64,000 nucleotides of DNA from assembly GCF_002929355.1 (NCBI RefSeq), contig NZ_PJIR01000006.1:62001-126000 (forward strand), written 5' to 3'. Below are positions 16,923 to 25,336 of this stretch, one piece after another (the stretch's first letter is position 1; each line of letters starts with the position of its first letter). Made by a program: the position numbers and the translations under genes. Below the pieces are notes generated by a model. That model was not told the origin of the DNA. It ran no database searches and worked only from the letters and a program-made list of their open reading frames with translations. This stretch comes from Arthrobacter sp. B0490. Lineage in GTDB: Bacteria; Actinomycetota; Actinomycetes; Actinomycetales; Micrococcaceae.

Positions 16923-17906
16923 TCAGCGCCCGGGAGCCGCGGGGACGTACGCTTCCTGCCAGCGTGCGAGTTCGGCGAAGAACGTGGATCGGGCCGGTTC
17001 CGGCGAGAGCGTGAGGTCGTGGATCCCCCCGGTGATCCGCACGAGGGTGACGAGCCCGCCGAGCTTCGGCGCACGCCCGGCGATGTGTGCGACGTCGAGC
17101 ACCACGTCCGTGGACGAGATCCTCGCGGGCTCCTTCGCCGGGTTCGAGGTGGCATCGGAGCACGCCACGAGGACGGGGCAGTCGATGGCGAGGCCGCGAT
17201 TGAGCTCGGCGTGTCCGCGGCGGACGCCCGCGAGCCAGGCGGCGACGACGGGGAACCCGCCGTGCGGCTTCCAGGTCAGGCTGTAGTCCCACTCCCCGCC
17301 GTTGTCGCGGTGGAGGAAATGGCCGTAGGAGACGCCGAGCTTCCCCACGACGGCACGCGGCCTGAGCGTCCCGATCCTGTGGACCGCCGCCGTCCCGAGG
17401 GTGCGCTGGAACAGGCTCGCATGGAGATCGAACCAGGGGCTGTTGAGGACGAGTGCGTCGACGATCCCCCGCCCGCGGCGCCGGTGTGCCCAGAGTGACG
17501 TGACCAGTCCTCCCGTCGAGTGGCCCATGACCACGAGGACGTCGTGCCCCTCGTCCTCGCGGATGATGCGTGCCGCCTCGTCCAGCTCCTCGTCGTAGTC
17601 CTCGAGGGACGTGATGTAGTTCGCGGTCTGGTGCCCGAGGAGGGACCGCCCGTACTTGCGGAGGTCCACCGCGTAGAAATCGAACCCGGCCTCGTGCCAG
17701 GCGTCGGCGAGATGGGTCTGGAAGAAGTAGTCCACGAAGCCGTGTACGTAGAGCACGGCCCTGCGCGACCCGCCGGGAACGGTGCTGCGGACCAGGGTCG
17801 CCACCACGTCGCCCTCGTCATCGGGACGCAGCGGAAGCGTCCGCACCTCGTACCCGCTACCCAGGACGTCCTCGCGGTACGCGTCCTGCTGATCTGCCTG
17901 CGTCAA
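16923..17906 (-). CDS. Alpha/beta hydrolase (serine aminopeptidase S33 / lysophospholipase type)
   Basis: The 327-residue protein has oxyanion segment AVLYVHGFVDYFFQTHLAD, FDFYAVDLRKYGRS, nucleophile GHSTGG, and a final GGIHDLTLSPEPAR carrying the catalytic His. It resembles monoacylglycerol lipase and lysophospholipase enzymes annotated in many actinobacteria. TTG 17906 is chosen since GGAGG lies nine bases upstream; the frame extends to GTG/ATG-like codons at 17960 with no ribosome site. It is convergent with the Hpt-like gene and divergent from the 5'-nucleotidase. Confidence 0.85.
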   Translation of the reverse strand: MTQADQQDAYREDVLGSGYEVRTLPLRPDDEGDVVATLVRSTVPGGSRRAVLYVHGFVDYFFQTHLADAWHEAGFDFYAVDLRKYGRSLLGHQTANYITSLEDYDEELDEAARIIREDEGHDVLVVMGHSTGGLVTSLWAHRRRGRGIVDALVLNSPWFDLHASLFQRTLGTAAVHRIGTLRPRAVVGKLGVSYGHFLHRDNGGEWDYSLTWKPHGGFPVVAAWLAGVRRGHAELNRGLAIDCPVLVACSDATSNPAKEPARISSTDVVLDVAHIAGRAPKLGGLVTLVRITGGIHDLTLSPEPARSTFFAELARWQEAYVPAAPGR

Positions 17907-18064
17907 GTCTGCGGTCCTCCCCGGCCTGTCCCTGCCCGCGCGTCCCTGGAGCGGGCGCACGGCACCGGCCCCCTCCGTTCACCGGGAGCAAGGCCAGCGT
18001 CACCAGTGTGTCACCGGTCACGGGTAGTCTGCTGCCACCGCATCCCTACAGGAGTTGATTCCAC

Positions 18065-19867
18065 GTGTCACGACGTTTCACCACGGGCCACCACCGCGCC
18101 GCCGCGGCGGTCGCCATCGGCTGCATCGCAGCCCTCGGACTCGCACCCGCCGCGACCGCCGCACCCGGCGGGACCAAGGGCCCGAAGGACCCGACGGTCT
18201 CGATCACCGTCCTGGGTACCAGCGACCTCCACGGCTACATCGAGAACTGGGACTACTTCACCAACGCGGAGTACGACGACGCCGCGCACAACGACGTCGG
18301 ACTCGCCAAGATCTCCACCCTCGTGAACCAGGTCCGCGCGGACCGCGGCGCCGGATCGACCCTCCTGATCGACAACGGCGACACCATCCAGGGCACCTCC
18401 CTGACCGACTTCTTCGCCACGGTGGAGCCGATCACCGAGACGGGTGAGACCCACCCCATGGCCGCCGCGATGAACGCGATGGGCTACGACGCCACCACGC
18501 TCGGGAACCACGAGTTCAACTACGGGCTCCCGCTCCTGCGCACCTACGAGGAGCAGCTCGACTTCCCGCTGCTCGGCGCCAACGTCAAGGACGCGACCAC
18601 CGGCGAGGACGCCTTCACGCCCTACGTCATCAGGACCGTCAAGCTCAAGGGCCAGAAGCCCATCAACGTCGGCATCCTCGGGCTCACCACACCCGGCAGC
18701 GCCATCTGGGACAAGAACAACGTCGAGGGCCGCCTCCGGTTCGACGACATGGTGGAGCAGGCCCGGAAGTACGTCCCCGAGATGAGGTCCGCCGGCGCCG
18801 ACGTCGTCGTCGTCAGCTCGCACTCCGGGCCCTCCGGCACGTCCTCCTATGGCGCCGGCCTGCCGGTCGAGAACGCCTCCACCCTCATCGCGGAGCAGGT
18901 CCCGGGGATCGACGCGATCCTCGCCGGCCACGAGCACCAGGAGATCCCGGAGCGCTTCGTCACGAACAAGCAGACCGGCGAGCAGGTCCTCCTCACCGAA
19001 CCCAGGAACTGGGGCATGCGCCTGTCCGTCATGGACTTCGAGCTCACGAAGGTCCGGGGCCAGTGGGACGTCACCTCAGCGAACTCGGAACTGCTCACCA
19101 CCAACACCGTGCCGGCGGATCCGAAGATCTCGGCTCTCGCCGCCGACCAGCACCAGCGCACGATCGACTACGTGAACACGCCGATCGGCACCGCGACCGA
19201 GACCATGTCCGCAGCCGACGCGCGGATCCGCGACACGGCCGTCATGGACTTCGTCAACCACGTGCAGGCCGGCGCCGTGGACAAGGCCCTCAACGGGACT
19301 CCGAACGCCGACCTCCCGGTCCTGTCCATCGTGGCGCCCTTCAACCGGGCCGCCGTCATCCCCGAGGGCCCCGTCACCATCCGCGACATGGCCGGCCTGT
19401 ACGTCTTCCCCAACACGCTCTTCGGTGTGGAGCTGACCGGCGCGCAGGTGAAGGACTACCTCGAGTACTCGGCGAAGTACTTCGTCCAGACCGCTCCGGG
19501 CGCCCCCGTCGACCCTGCGACGCTGACCAATGCGGGAGGCACCCCTGACTACAACTACGACATGATGTCCGGCGTCTCCTACGACATCGACATCAGCAAG
19601 CCCGTCGGCCAGCGGATCGTGAACCTCAACCACGCCGGGGCACCGATCGATCCAGCCCAGCGCTTCGCCGTGGCCACGAACAACTACCGCCAGTCCGGTG
19701 GGGGCAACTTCCCCCATATCGCGACGGCCCCCGTGCTCGTGAACCAGACCACCGAGATCCGCCAGCTCCTGATCGACTTCCTGAGCGCCGAGGGCACGAT
19801 CGACCCGGCCACGTTCTCCGAGGAGAACTGGAAGCTCACCCGCAACGGCGAGCCGGTCTTCGGCTAG
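18065..19867 (+). CDS. Secreted bifunctional metallophosphatase/5'-nucleotidase
   Basis: The 600-residue protein starts with a clear signal peptide (RRFTTGHHRAAAAVAIG, cleavage near ATAA-PGG). The metallophosphatase domain shows VLGTSDLHGYIENW, LIDNGDTIQGT, TTLGNHEFNYG, VVVSSHSG and AGHEHQEIPE, giving the two-metal site. The C-terminal 5'-nucleotidase domain includes FNRAAVIPEGPVTIRDM, LYVFPNTLFGVELTGAQ and YRQSGGGNFPHI. It should cleave extracellular nucleotides or 2',3'-cyclic nucleotides to nucleosides and phosphate. There is no LPXTG anchor, so it is probably released. GTG 18065 follows AGGAG by ten bases. It may feed nucleosides to the salvage genes at 40.8-43.6 kb, by inference only. 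Confidence 0.93.
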   Translation: MSRRFTTGHHRAAAAVAIGCIAALGLAPAATAAPGGTKGPKDPTVSITVLGTSDLHGYIENWDYFTNAEYDDAAHNDVGLAKISTLVNQVRADRGAGSTLLIDNGDTIQGTSLTDFFATVEPITETGETHPMAAAMNAMGYDATTLGNHEFNYGLPLLRTYEEQLDFPLLGANVKDATTGEDAFTPYVIRTVKLKGQKPINVGILGLTTPGSAIWDKNNVEGRLRFDDMVEQARKYVPEMRSAGADVVVVSSHSGPSGTSSYGAGLPVENASTLIAEQVPGIDAILAGHEHQEIPERFVTNKQTGEQVLLTEPRNWGMRLSVMDFELTKVRGQWDVTSANSELLTTNTVPADPKISALAADQHQRTIDYVNTPIGTATETMSAADARIRDTAVMDFVNHVQAGAVDKALNGTPNADLPVLSIVAPFNRAAVIPEGPVTIRDMAGLYVFPNTLFGVELTGAQVKDYLEYSAKYFVQTAPGAPVDPATLTNAGGTPDYNYDMMSGVSYDIDISKPVGQRIVNLNHAGAPIDPAQRFAVATNNYRQSGGGNFPHIATAPVLVNQTTEIRQLLIDFLSAEGTIDPATFSEENWKLTRNGEPVFG

Positions 19868-19876
19868 TCCCCGTCC

Positions 19877-19944
19877 GGTGCGGGCCCACCCCCGCACCGA
19901 CACCCTTGAGCGGCAGGACGCGGACCCCGGTCCGCGTCCTGCCG
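19877..19944 (+). terminator. Tandem terminator hairpins after the nucleotidase
   Basis: Two hairpins lie in the gap before the GNAT gene: GGTGCGGG with CCCGCACC (19877-19884/19891-19898), and a perfect 16-bp stem with a CC loop (19911-19926/19929-19944). The second is strong and ends 22 bases before the next start codon. Confidence 0.8.
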
Positions 19945-19966
19945 TCGTTCGGCCTAGATTGGATGC

Positions 19967-20521
19967 ATGACCATCGACATCTCGCGGGCGACGACGGACG
20001 ACGCCGCTGCGCTCGCCGCCTGCGCCGCCGTCACCTTCCCCCTCGCCTGCCCTGCGGATTCGCGGCCCGAGGACGTCCAGCAGCATATCGCCACGCACCT
20101 GTCGGCGGAACGCTTCGCGGCGCTCGCCGAGCTCCCGGGGCACACGATGCTGTGCATCCGCGCCGACGGCGGGATCGCGGGCTGGAGCATGGTCGTCCTG
20201 GACCAGCCCACGGACACGGACGTGCTGGCCGCCCTGTCGATCTCGCCGGTCGTGGAGCTCAGCAAGTTCTACGTCCATCCCGACCACCACGGCCGGGGTT
20301 CGGCCTCCGCCCTGATGGCCGCGACCCTGGAGCTCGCGGCCGCGTCGGGGCTACCGGGCGTCTGGCTCGGCGTGAACCAGGAGAACGCCCGAGCCATCCG
20401 CTTCTACGAGAAGCACGGGTTCGGGAGGGTGGGCACGAAGCGCTTCCGACTCGGTGACCGCTTCGAGGACGACTTCATCCTGCAGCAGGCACTTCCGGTA
20501 CGAGCGGAGAGCGCCGCCTGA
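19967..20521 (+). CDS. GNAT family N-acetyltransferase
   Basis: The 184-residue protein has the GNAT core: VVELSKFYVHPDHHGRGSAS, with acetyl-CoA motif A in HGRGSAS, then ALMAATLELAAASGLPGVWL and GVNQENARAIRFYEKHGF (motif B). The tail VGTKRFRLGDRFEDDFILQQ is typical of small-molecule or antibiotic N-acetyltransferases. Acceptor substrate is unknown. A strong hairpin lies just upstream, so it needs its own promoter. Confidence 0.88.
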   Translation: MTIDISRATTDDAAALAACAAVTFPLACPADSRPEDVQQHIATHLSAERFAALAELPGHTMLCIRADGGIAGWSMVVLDQPTDTDVLAALSISPVVELSKFYVHPDHHGRGSASALMAATLELAAASGLPGVWLGVNQENARAIRFYEKHGFGRVGTKRFRLGDRFEDDFILQQALPVRAESAA

Positions 20522-20542
20522 CGCCCGCCGCGGACGGACCTC

Positions 20543-20863
20543 CTACGCGATCGTCAGCTCGCCCATGCGGCCCCAGCCCTCGGCACCGATGCGCTCGCTG
20601 ATGATCTCCGGTGTCTCCACGAGGGCCTGCGGCATGTCCTGCATGGCCTGCGAGAAGTGGCCGCTGTTCACGTGGGCCTCGGCGGCGTCGTCCTGGAACG
20701 CCTCCACGAGGACGAACCGGTTCGGGTCCTCGACGCTGCGCGACCAGTCGAACCACAGGTTGCCCGGTTCCTGGCGGGTGGCCTCCGTGAAGTCCCGGGT
20801 GAGGTCGATCCAGCGGTCGCTCCACTCGGGCTTCACGGTGAACTTGACGACGATGAAGATCAT
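20543..20863 (-). CDS. Antibiotic biosynthesis monooxygenase (ABM) domain protein, YgiN-like
   Basis: The 106-residue protein reads MIFIVVKFTVKPEWSDRWID at the start, then PGNLWFDWSRSVEDPNRFVL and FQDDAAEAHVNSGHFSQAM, the ferredoxin-like ABM fold of putative quinol monooxygenases. Such proteins act as dimers on quinones without a cofactor, or as heme-degrading enzymes; here the His in HVNSGHF fits the quinol type. ATG 20863 was chosen since AAAGG is upstream and the beta strand starts there. It is convergent with the GNAT gene. Confidence 0.85.
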   Translation of the reverse strand: MIFIVVKFTVKPEWSDRWIDLTRDFTEATRQEPGNLWFDWSRSVEDPNRFVLVEAFQDDAAEAHVNSGHFSQAMQDMPQALVETPEIISERIGAEGWGRMGELTIA

Positions 20864-20906
20864 GGGATGGTGCCTTTCCGACGGAGGTGGGTACCTACCC
20901 AACCTA

Positions 20907-20921
20907 GGGGGTCCCACCCCC
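20907..20921 (-). terminator. Short GC hairpin downstream of the YhgE gene
   Basis: GGGGGT-CCC-ACCCCC lies between the YhgE gene end and the ABM gene start, in the transcription direction of YhgE. It is small and lacks a U-tract, so it is a possible terminator only. Confidence 0.4.
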
Positions 20922-20951
20922 GGAGCGCATGCGCGCCGGCAGACGCGGTTG

Positions 20952-23294
20952 TCAGAGGGCGAGGCTGGGATGCAGCTTCTCGAGGGACCAGGAGCGCCTG
21001 CGGTGGGACGCCACGACCGAGAGTCCCGCGGCGAGCACGAAGAAGACTCCGAGCTGCACGGCGGAGAGCCAGGCGACGCCGAGGTCGCCGCCCGCCACGA
21101 GGTGGCGCAACCCCTCGACGGCATGCGTCATGGGCAGCAGCGGGCTGAGGAACCGGAAGAAGCCCGGCGCGGTCGCCACGGGGTAGGTGCCGCCCGCCGA
21201 GGTGAGCTGCAGCATCAGCAGCACCAGCGCCACGAGCCGTCCCACCCCGCCGAGGAGGGCGACGAGCGACTGGTGGATGGCCGTGAACACCAGGGCGGTG
21301 AGGACGGTGAAGGCCAGCAGCCCCAGCGGATGCGGCGTGGTCAGCCCGACACCCACCGCCAGGACACCCAGGAGCACGAGGGCCTGGAGCACGGCGAACA
21401 GCGCACCCTGCAGGTACCCGGCGGCCGAGATCCGCCAGGACGCAGCCGTCGAGGCGAGGGCCCGTGGCGAGACCGCCCGCAGCACCGTGTACGTGATGAT
21501 GCCGCCCACCCAGAGCGCCAGCGGGATGAAGTACGGTGCCATGCCCTCACCGTAGGCGTCCACCGCGTTGACGTGCGTCCTGTCGATCGTGACCGGCGAG
21601 GCGGCGATGCCACTCAGCTCCGCGCGCTGGGCGGCGTCGTAGTCCGGCACCTGCCCGGCGCCCTGGTCGAGCTGCTGCGCCAGCTCCGAGGAGCCGGTGG
21701 ACAGCGTCCCGAGGCCGTCCTCGAGCTGCGTGGCGCCGTCGTACGCCCGGGTGGAGCCGTCCGCCAGTCCTGCCGCTCCCCCGGCGACCTGCCCCGCGCC
21801 GTCGCTCAGGCCCGAGGCCCCCGCGGCGAGCGCCGCGGCGCCGTCCGACGCCGACACGATCCCGTCCCGCAGCGACGGCGTCCCGTCGGCGAGGCCGGCC
21901 GTACCGGACTGGAGCTGGGCGAGCCCGTCGGCGAGGCCGGCGGCACCCGCGGAGACCTGTGCGGCTCCGGCGGCAGCGCCGCCCGCACCCCGGGAGAGGT
22001 CGGAGGCACCCGCTGCCAGCCGGGCGGCGCCGTCCGCCGCGTCGGAGGCGCCATCGGTGGCGGCGGCGGCCCCGGCTGCGAGGTCCGTGGACGACGCGGC
22101 GAGGCTGCCCGCGCCGACGGCGACCTGCTCGCTGCCCGTGGCCGCACCGTCCGCGCCGGCGGCCAGCTGCTGGAGGGCGGCGAGCCGCTCGGCGTCGGTG
22201 AGGGAGGAATACGTCGCCGCGAGCCCCGCGAGGCCGTCCGCCACCGTGCGCGAACCGGACGCTGCCTGCCCTGCGCCGGCCTGGAGCTGGGTCGCGCCCA
22301 CCGAGAGGGCGCCGGCCCCGTCCCCGACCTGCGCCAGGCCGTCGGCCACACGCCGGGTGCCGTCGGCGAGGACGGAGGACGAGTCGGCCACCTGCGCGGC
22401 GCCGTCGGAGACCGACTGCGTCCCCGTGGTGAGTTGCGCAGCGCCGTCCCGCAGCGTCACCCCGCCTGCGGCTGCGACTGCGGCTCCGTCCGCCAGCTGC
22501 CGGGACTGCGGGACGAGGTCCGTGGTCGCCGTGCCGAGTCGACCCAGTCCCGTGGAGAGGTCGGCCGCCCCGGTCTCGAGGTCCGCTGCGCCGCTCGCCA
22601 CCCGGGCGCTGCCGGAGGAGAGCTGGGCACTTCCGTCGACGAGGCTCCCGAGCCCGACGACGAGCGACGCGGATCCCTCATCGGCGCCCCGCGCGCCCTC
22701 GGCGATCCTGCCGGCGCCGTCGCCGGCCTCGGTCAGCGTGCCGTGGAGCGAGGAGAAGCCGAGATAGATGCTGTCGAGGTAGTCCTCCGTGGCGCCGGTC
22801 CGCACCTGGCGCTGCAGGTTCGCGGCGACGGTGTTGCCCACCTGGCCCACGATGTAGCTGTCGGCGTCGTCGGTGGTGATGTCGAGCACGGCCCGGGCGG
22901 GAGCGTCGCCCCCGACGGACGCGAGGGTGGACGAGAACTCCGACGGGATGGTGAGGATCGCGGCGTAGGTGCCGTCGTCGAGGCCCGCCTGCGCCTCGTC
23001 CCCGCCGACCCGGACCCAGGTGAAGCCGGCATCGTCCGACGAAGTCAGCGACTCGGCGAGGTCGGCGCCGGCGGACACGGTGCTCCCGCCGCCGTCCGGT
23101 CCGGTGGTGGTGGCCGGCTGGTCCTCGTCGACGACGGCGGCCGTCAGCCGGTCGAGGTTGCCCGTGGGATCCCAGTTCGCGGCGAGGTAGAGACCGCCGT
23201 AGAGGGCCGGGATGATCGCGATGACCAGCAGGGCGGCCTTCGCGGTGAGGGTGATGCGGAAGCGGGAGAGTTCCGTGCGGAGCAGGGAGAACAC
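20952..23294 (-). CDS. YhgE/Pip family membrane protein
   Basis: This 780-residue protein has one N-terminal TM (ALLVIAIIPALYGGLYLAAN) and about five C-terminal TMs from residue 560. The long extracellular middle begins with the YhgE domain and continues as roughly 300 residues of heptad-like repeats such as LADGxxQLxxGAxxL. These repeats form the rod seen in phage-infection and type VII secretion-linked proteins (Pip, EsaA, YukE partners). GTG start, three bases after the ATPase stop, so it is translationally coupled. With an ABC-like ATPase it may form an export complex, but the repeats and ABC-2-like C-terminus do not give a substrate. Regulated by the divergent TetR. Confidence 0.88.
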   Translation of the reverse strand: MFSLLRTELSRFRITLTAKAALLVIAIIPALYGGLYLAANWDPTGNLDRLTAAVVDEDQPATTTGPDGGGSTVSAGADLAESLTSSDDAGFTWVRVGGDEAQAGLDDGTYAAILTIPSEFSSTLASVGGDAPARAVLDITTDDADSYIVGQVGNTVAANLQRQVRTGATEDYLDSIYLGFSSLHGTLTEAGDGAGRIAEGARGADEGSASLVVGLGSLVDGSAQLSSGSARVASGAADLETGAADLSTGLGRLGTATTDLVPQSRQLADGAAVAAAGGVTLRDGAAQLTTGTQSVSDGAAQVADSSSVLADGTRRVADGLAQVGDGAGALSVGATQLQAGAGQAASGSRTVADGLAGLAATYSSLTDAERLAALQQLAAGADGAATGSEQVAVGAGSLAASSTDLAAGAAAATDGASDAADGAARLAAGASDLSRGAGGAAAGAAQVSAGAAGLADGLAQLQSGTAGLADGTPSLRDGIVSASDGAAALAAGASGLSDGAGQVAGGAAGLADGSTRAYDGATQLEDGLGTLSTGSSELAQQLDQGAGQVPDYDAAQRAELSGIAASPVTIDRTHVNAVDAYGEGMAPYFIPLALWVGGIITYTVLRAVSPRALASTAASWRISAAGYLQGALFAVLQALVLLGVLAVGVGLTTPHPLGLLAFTVLTALVFTAIHQSLVALLGGVGRLVALVLLMLQLTSAGGTYPVATAPGFFRFLSPLLPMTHAVEGLRHLVAGGDLGVAWLSAVQLGVFFVLAAGLSVVASHRRRSWSLEKLHPSLAL

Positions 23295-23297
23295 GCG

Positions 23298-24128
23298 TTA
23301 CCTGATTTCGGGGGCTGGGGTCGGAGGCGCCTCGAGGGTGTGGACCGCGGCGGACCGCAGGGGCAGTGCCTCGAGGCGGTGGCCGGGGGCGAGGACATCG
23401 GCGAGTTCCTGCCGGTCACGGCAGGTCGCGACGACGGTGAGCGGGCGTGCGTCGTCGCGCGTGTGCCCGAGGGTGAGCAGTGCGGCCCAGGCGGCGCGGC
23501 GCTCGGGGGCCGTGCGGAGCCGGTCGACGTCGTCCACCACGAGGATGTCGGGATCGGAGGCGAGCGCGAGGACGAGGCCGAGTGCGAAGCGTGCCGCGGG
23601 GGCGGCGTCGCGGACGAGTTCGCTCCGGTGGAGCCGGGCCTGCACCAGGGGTGCCCCACCCTCGCCGTCGCCGAACACGTCCTCCAGGCCACCCAGGAGG
23701 TCGTTGGCGGCGGTGATCGTGCGGTCCACGCGCTTCCGGGAGGCGGACGGCCTCCACCACGGGCCCGCCAGCTGCAGGGCCTCCGCGACGTGGTGCTTCA
23801 CGGTGAGCGTCCCGTCGAGCGGCGTCACGCTCTCGTTGCCGGTGAAGCCCACCCTGCGGCGTACCGAACCGGCGTGGCGGGGCAGCGCGAGCCCGAGGAC
23901 TGTCGCACGCCCGGCAGTAGGGGTGAGCCGCCCGGCGAGGGCGAGCGCCAGGGCTGTCTTCCCCCTGCCGGACGGCCCGGCGAGGACGGCCAGCGACCCC
24001 GTGGGGACGTCGAAGGAGACGTCCCTGAAGATCGTCCGCTTCCCGGCGCACAGTGCCAGCCCCTCGACGGAGACGGTGGGGACCCCGTCGGCGGGACGGG
24101 CGGGCGGGACGGGCTGGGAAGTGGTCAT
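23298..24128 (-). CDS. ABC-type ATPase with degenerate signature
   Basis: This 276-residue ATPase has Walker A AGPSGRGKTALALALAG and Walker B PDILVVDDVDRLR, where Asp replaces the usual catalytic Glu. No LSGGQ signature can be found; the corresponding region reads LVRDAAPAARFALGLVLALA. It therefore looks like a reduced ABC ATPase working with the adjacent YhgE protein. ATG 24128 was chosen since AAGGA precedes it; another ATG at 24140 lacks a ribosome site. Its stop lies three bases before the YhgE GTG. The divergent TetR gene shares its promoter region. Confidence 0.75.
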   Translation of the reverse strand: MTTSQPVPPARPADGVPTVSVEGLALCAGKRTIFRDVSFDVPTGSLAVLAGPSGRGKTALALALAGRLTPTAGRATVLGLALPRHAGSVRRRVGFTGNESVTPLDGTLTVKHHVAEALQLAGPWWRPSASRKRVDRTITAANDLLGGLEDVFGDGEGGAPLVQARLHRSELVRDAAPAARFALGLVLALASDPDILVVDDVDRLRTAPERRAAWAALLTLGHTRDDARPLTVVATCRDRQELADVLAPGHRLEALPLRSAAVHTLEAPPTPAPEIR

Positions 24129-24143
24129 GGCGTCCTTCATTTC

Positions 24144-24173
24144 AATACTCTCAGTATTCAATACCGATGGTAT
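24144..24173. promoter_or_regulatory. Twin dyad operator between TetR and ATPase-YhgE genes
   Basis: AATACT-CTC-AGTATT (24144-24158) and ATACC-GAT-GGTAT (24161-24173) are two dyads with three-base centres, in a 64-bp gap between divergent starts. The spacing of about 15 bp between centres suits two TetR dimers. This AT-rich gap stands out from its surroundings. Binding by the TetR encoded next to it is inferred. Confidence 0.65.
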
Positions 24174-24192
24174 CCTAGTCCGAGGAGGACGG

Positions 24193-24837
24193 ATGACGAC
24201 TGGAACGATGGACAGCGGCAGCACGACGGCGGGCAGGCCGCGGCGGCGCCCCCGCCGCGAGGACGTCCGGGCCGGGCTGCTCGCCGCGGCACTCGAGGTC
24301 TTCGAGGAGATCGGCTACGTCGCCGCCCGACTCGACACCATCGCCGAGCGCGCGGGTTACACGAAGGGCGCCGTCTACTCCAACTTCGGCTCCAAGCAGG
24401 AGCTGTTCGCCACCCTCCTGAGCGAGCGGCTCGCCGACACGGCGGCCGACGTCCTCAGCCAGGTGGACGGGATCACCTCGCTCGACGAGACGGTGCTGCA
24501 CACGGCGCGCTATCTCGCCCGCGGCGTCGTGCGGGAGCGGCGCTGGCATGCGCTCGTCGTGGAGTTCGCCCTGCAGGCCGGCCGGGACCCCGAGGTGGGC
24601 GCCGTGTTCCGCGAGCACCGGCGCACCCGGCGTACCCTGCTCGCGACGACGCTGGCCGAGCGGGCCGCGGCCTTCGGGGCGCCGTCGGACCCCGAGCACT
24701 ACACGGTCTTCGCGACCATCCTCCTGGCGACGGTCAACGGCATGGCCGTGGAGTGCGCGGCCGATCCCGACGCCGTCACGGAGGAACAGGTGACCGGGAG
24801 CATCGCGGCCGTCCTGCGCGCGGCCCTCGCACGATAG
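24193..24837 (+). CDS. TetR family transcriptional regulator
   Basis: The 214-residue protein carries a basic N-terminal arm (RPRRRPRREDVRAGLLAAAL) and a TetR HTH: EEIGYVAARLDTIAERAGYT then KGAVYSNFGSKQELFATLLS. The C-terminal ligand domain is all-helical and unremarkable. ATG 24193 is fixed by a GAGGAGGAC ribosome site. It is divergent from the ATPase-YhgE pair and likely represses both that operon and itself through the twin dyads at 24144-24173. The downstream YkvA gene starts 11 bases after its stop and probably belongs to the same transcript. Confidence 0.92.
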   Translation: MTTGTMDSGSTTAGRPRRRPRREDVRAGLLAAALEVFEEIGYVAARLDTIAERAGYTKGAVYSNFGSKQELFATLLSERLADTAADVLSQVDGITSLDETVLHTARYLARGVVRERRWHALVVEFALQAGRDPEVGAVFREHRRTRRTLLATTLAERAAAFGAPSDPEHYTVFATILLATVNGMAVECAADPDAVTEEQVTGSIAAVLRAALAR

Positions 24838-24848
24838 GAGGTACGGGC

Positions 24849-25292
24849 ATGGACTGGGAGGTACTGCTGAGGTCGGCGCTCGCGCTCCTCGCCGCCTACG
24901 CGCTCTTCCTCCTGGCCCTGGCCGTCCATGCGCGGCGGCACCCCGAGATCCTGTCGATGACCGACGTCCTCCGCCTCGGGCCCGACGTCCTGCGGCTCCT
25001 CCGCCGTCTCGCTGCCGACCGCGCCGTACCGCGGTGGGCACGGCTCCTGCTCTGGGCCCTGATGGCCTACCTGGTCCTGCCGATCGACCTCGTCCCGGAT
25101 TTCCTGCCCGTCATCGGGTATGCGGACGACATCCTCCTCGTGGCCGGCGTGCTGCGCACGGTGGTGCGGAGCGCAGGCGCGGGGGCACTGGAACGGCACT
25201 GGCCGGGGTCCGACGCCGGGCTCCGCCTCCTGCGCCGACTGGCGGGCACGGGAGACCCCGACACGCGGAGGTCAAGGCGCAATACTGCGTAA
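24849..25292 (+). CDS. YkvA family membrane protein (DUF1232)
   Basis: The 147-residue protein contains one N-terminal TM (LLRSALALLAAYALFLLALA) and the DUF1232 core LLWALMAYLVLPIDLVPDFL followed by PVIGYADDILLVAGVL, with the P-I-D-L-V-P-D-F motif that defines the family. Its start has a perfect GGAGGT site and lies 11 bases after tetR. Function in the family is unknown; some members are linked to membrane stress. Here it may take part in the TetR-controlled envelope function. Confidence 0.85.
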   Translation: MDWEVLLRSALALLAAYALFLLALAVHARRHPEILSMTDVLRLGPDVLRLLRRLAADRAVPRWARLLLWALMAYLVLPIDLVPDFLPVIGYADDILLVAGVLRTVVRSAGAGALERHWPGSDAGLRLLRRLAGTGDPDTRRSRRNTA

Positions 25293-25329
25293 CGTAAAGG
25301 CGAACGGGCCTTTTCAACGGGCGTAACGT
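25287..25329 (+). repeat. Direct repeat GCGTAACGT upstream of the IPNS-like gene
   Basis: GCGTAACGT occurs at 25287-25295 and again at 25321-25329, 34 bp apart, the second ending 7 bases before the start codon. The first overlaps the end of the YkvA gene. Spacing of about three helical turns suggests a regulator binding site, but no candidate is known. Confidence 0.45.
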
Positions 25330-25336
25330 CCTGCGC

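Noticed and set aside
20454..25292. A 1612-codon plus-strand open frame across the YhgE and ATPase genes
   Set aside because: It is antisense to YhgE and the ATPase. Only its ends match the real YkvA gene, and its protein is low complexity.
24849..25292. Holin or toxin in the small YkvA protein
   Set aside because: It carries the DUF1232 P-I-D-L-V-P-D motif and has no antitoxin neighbour.
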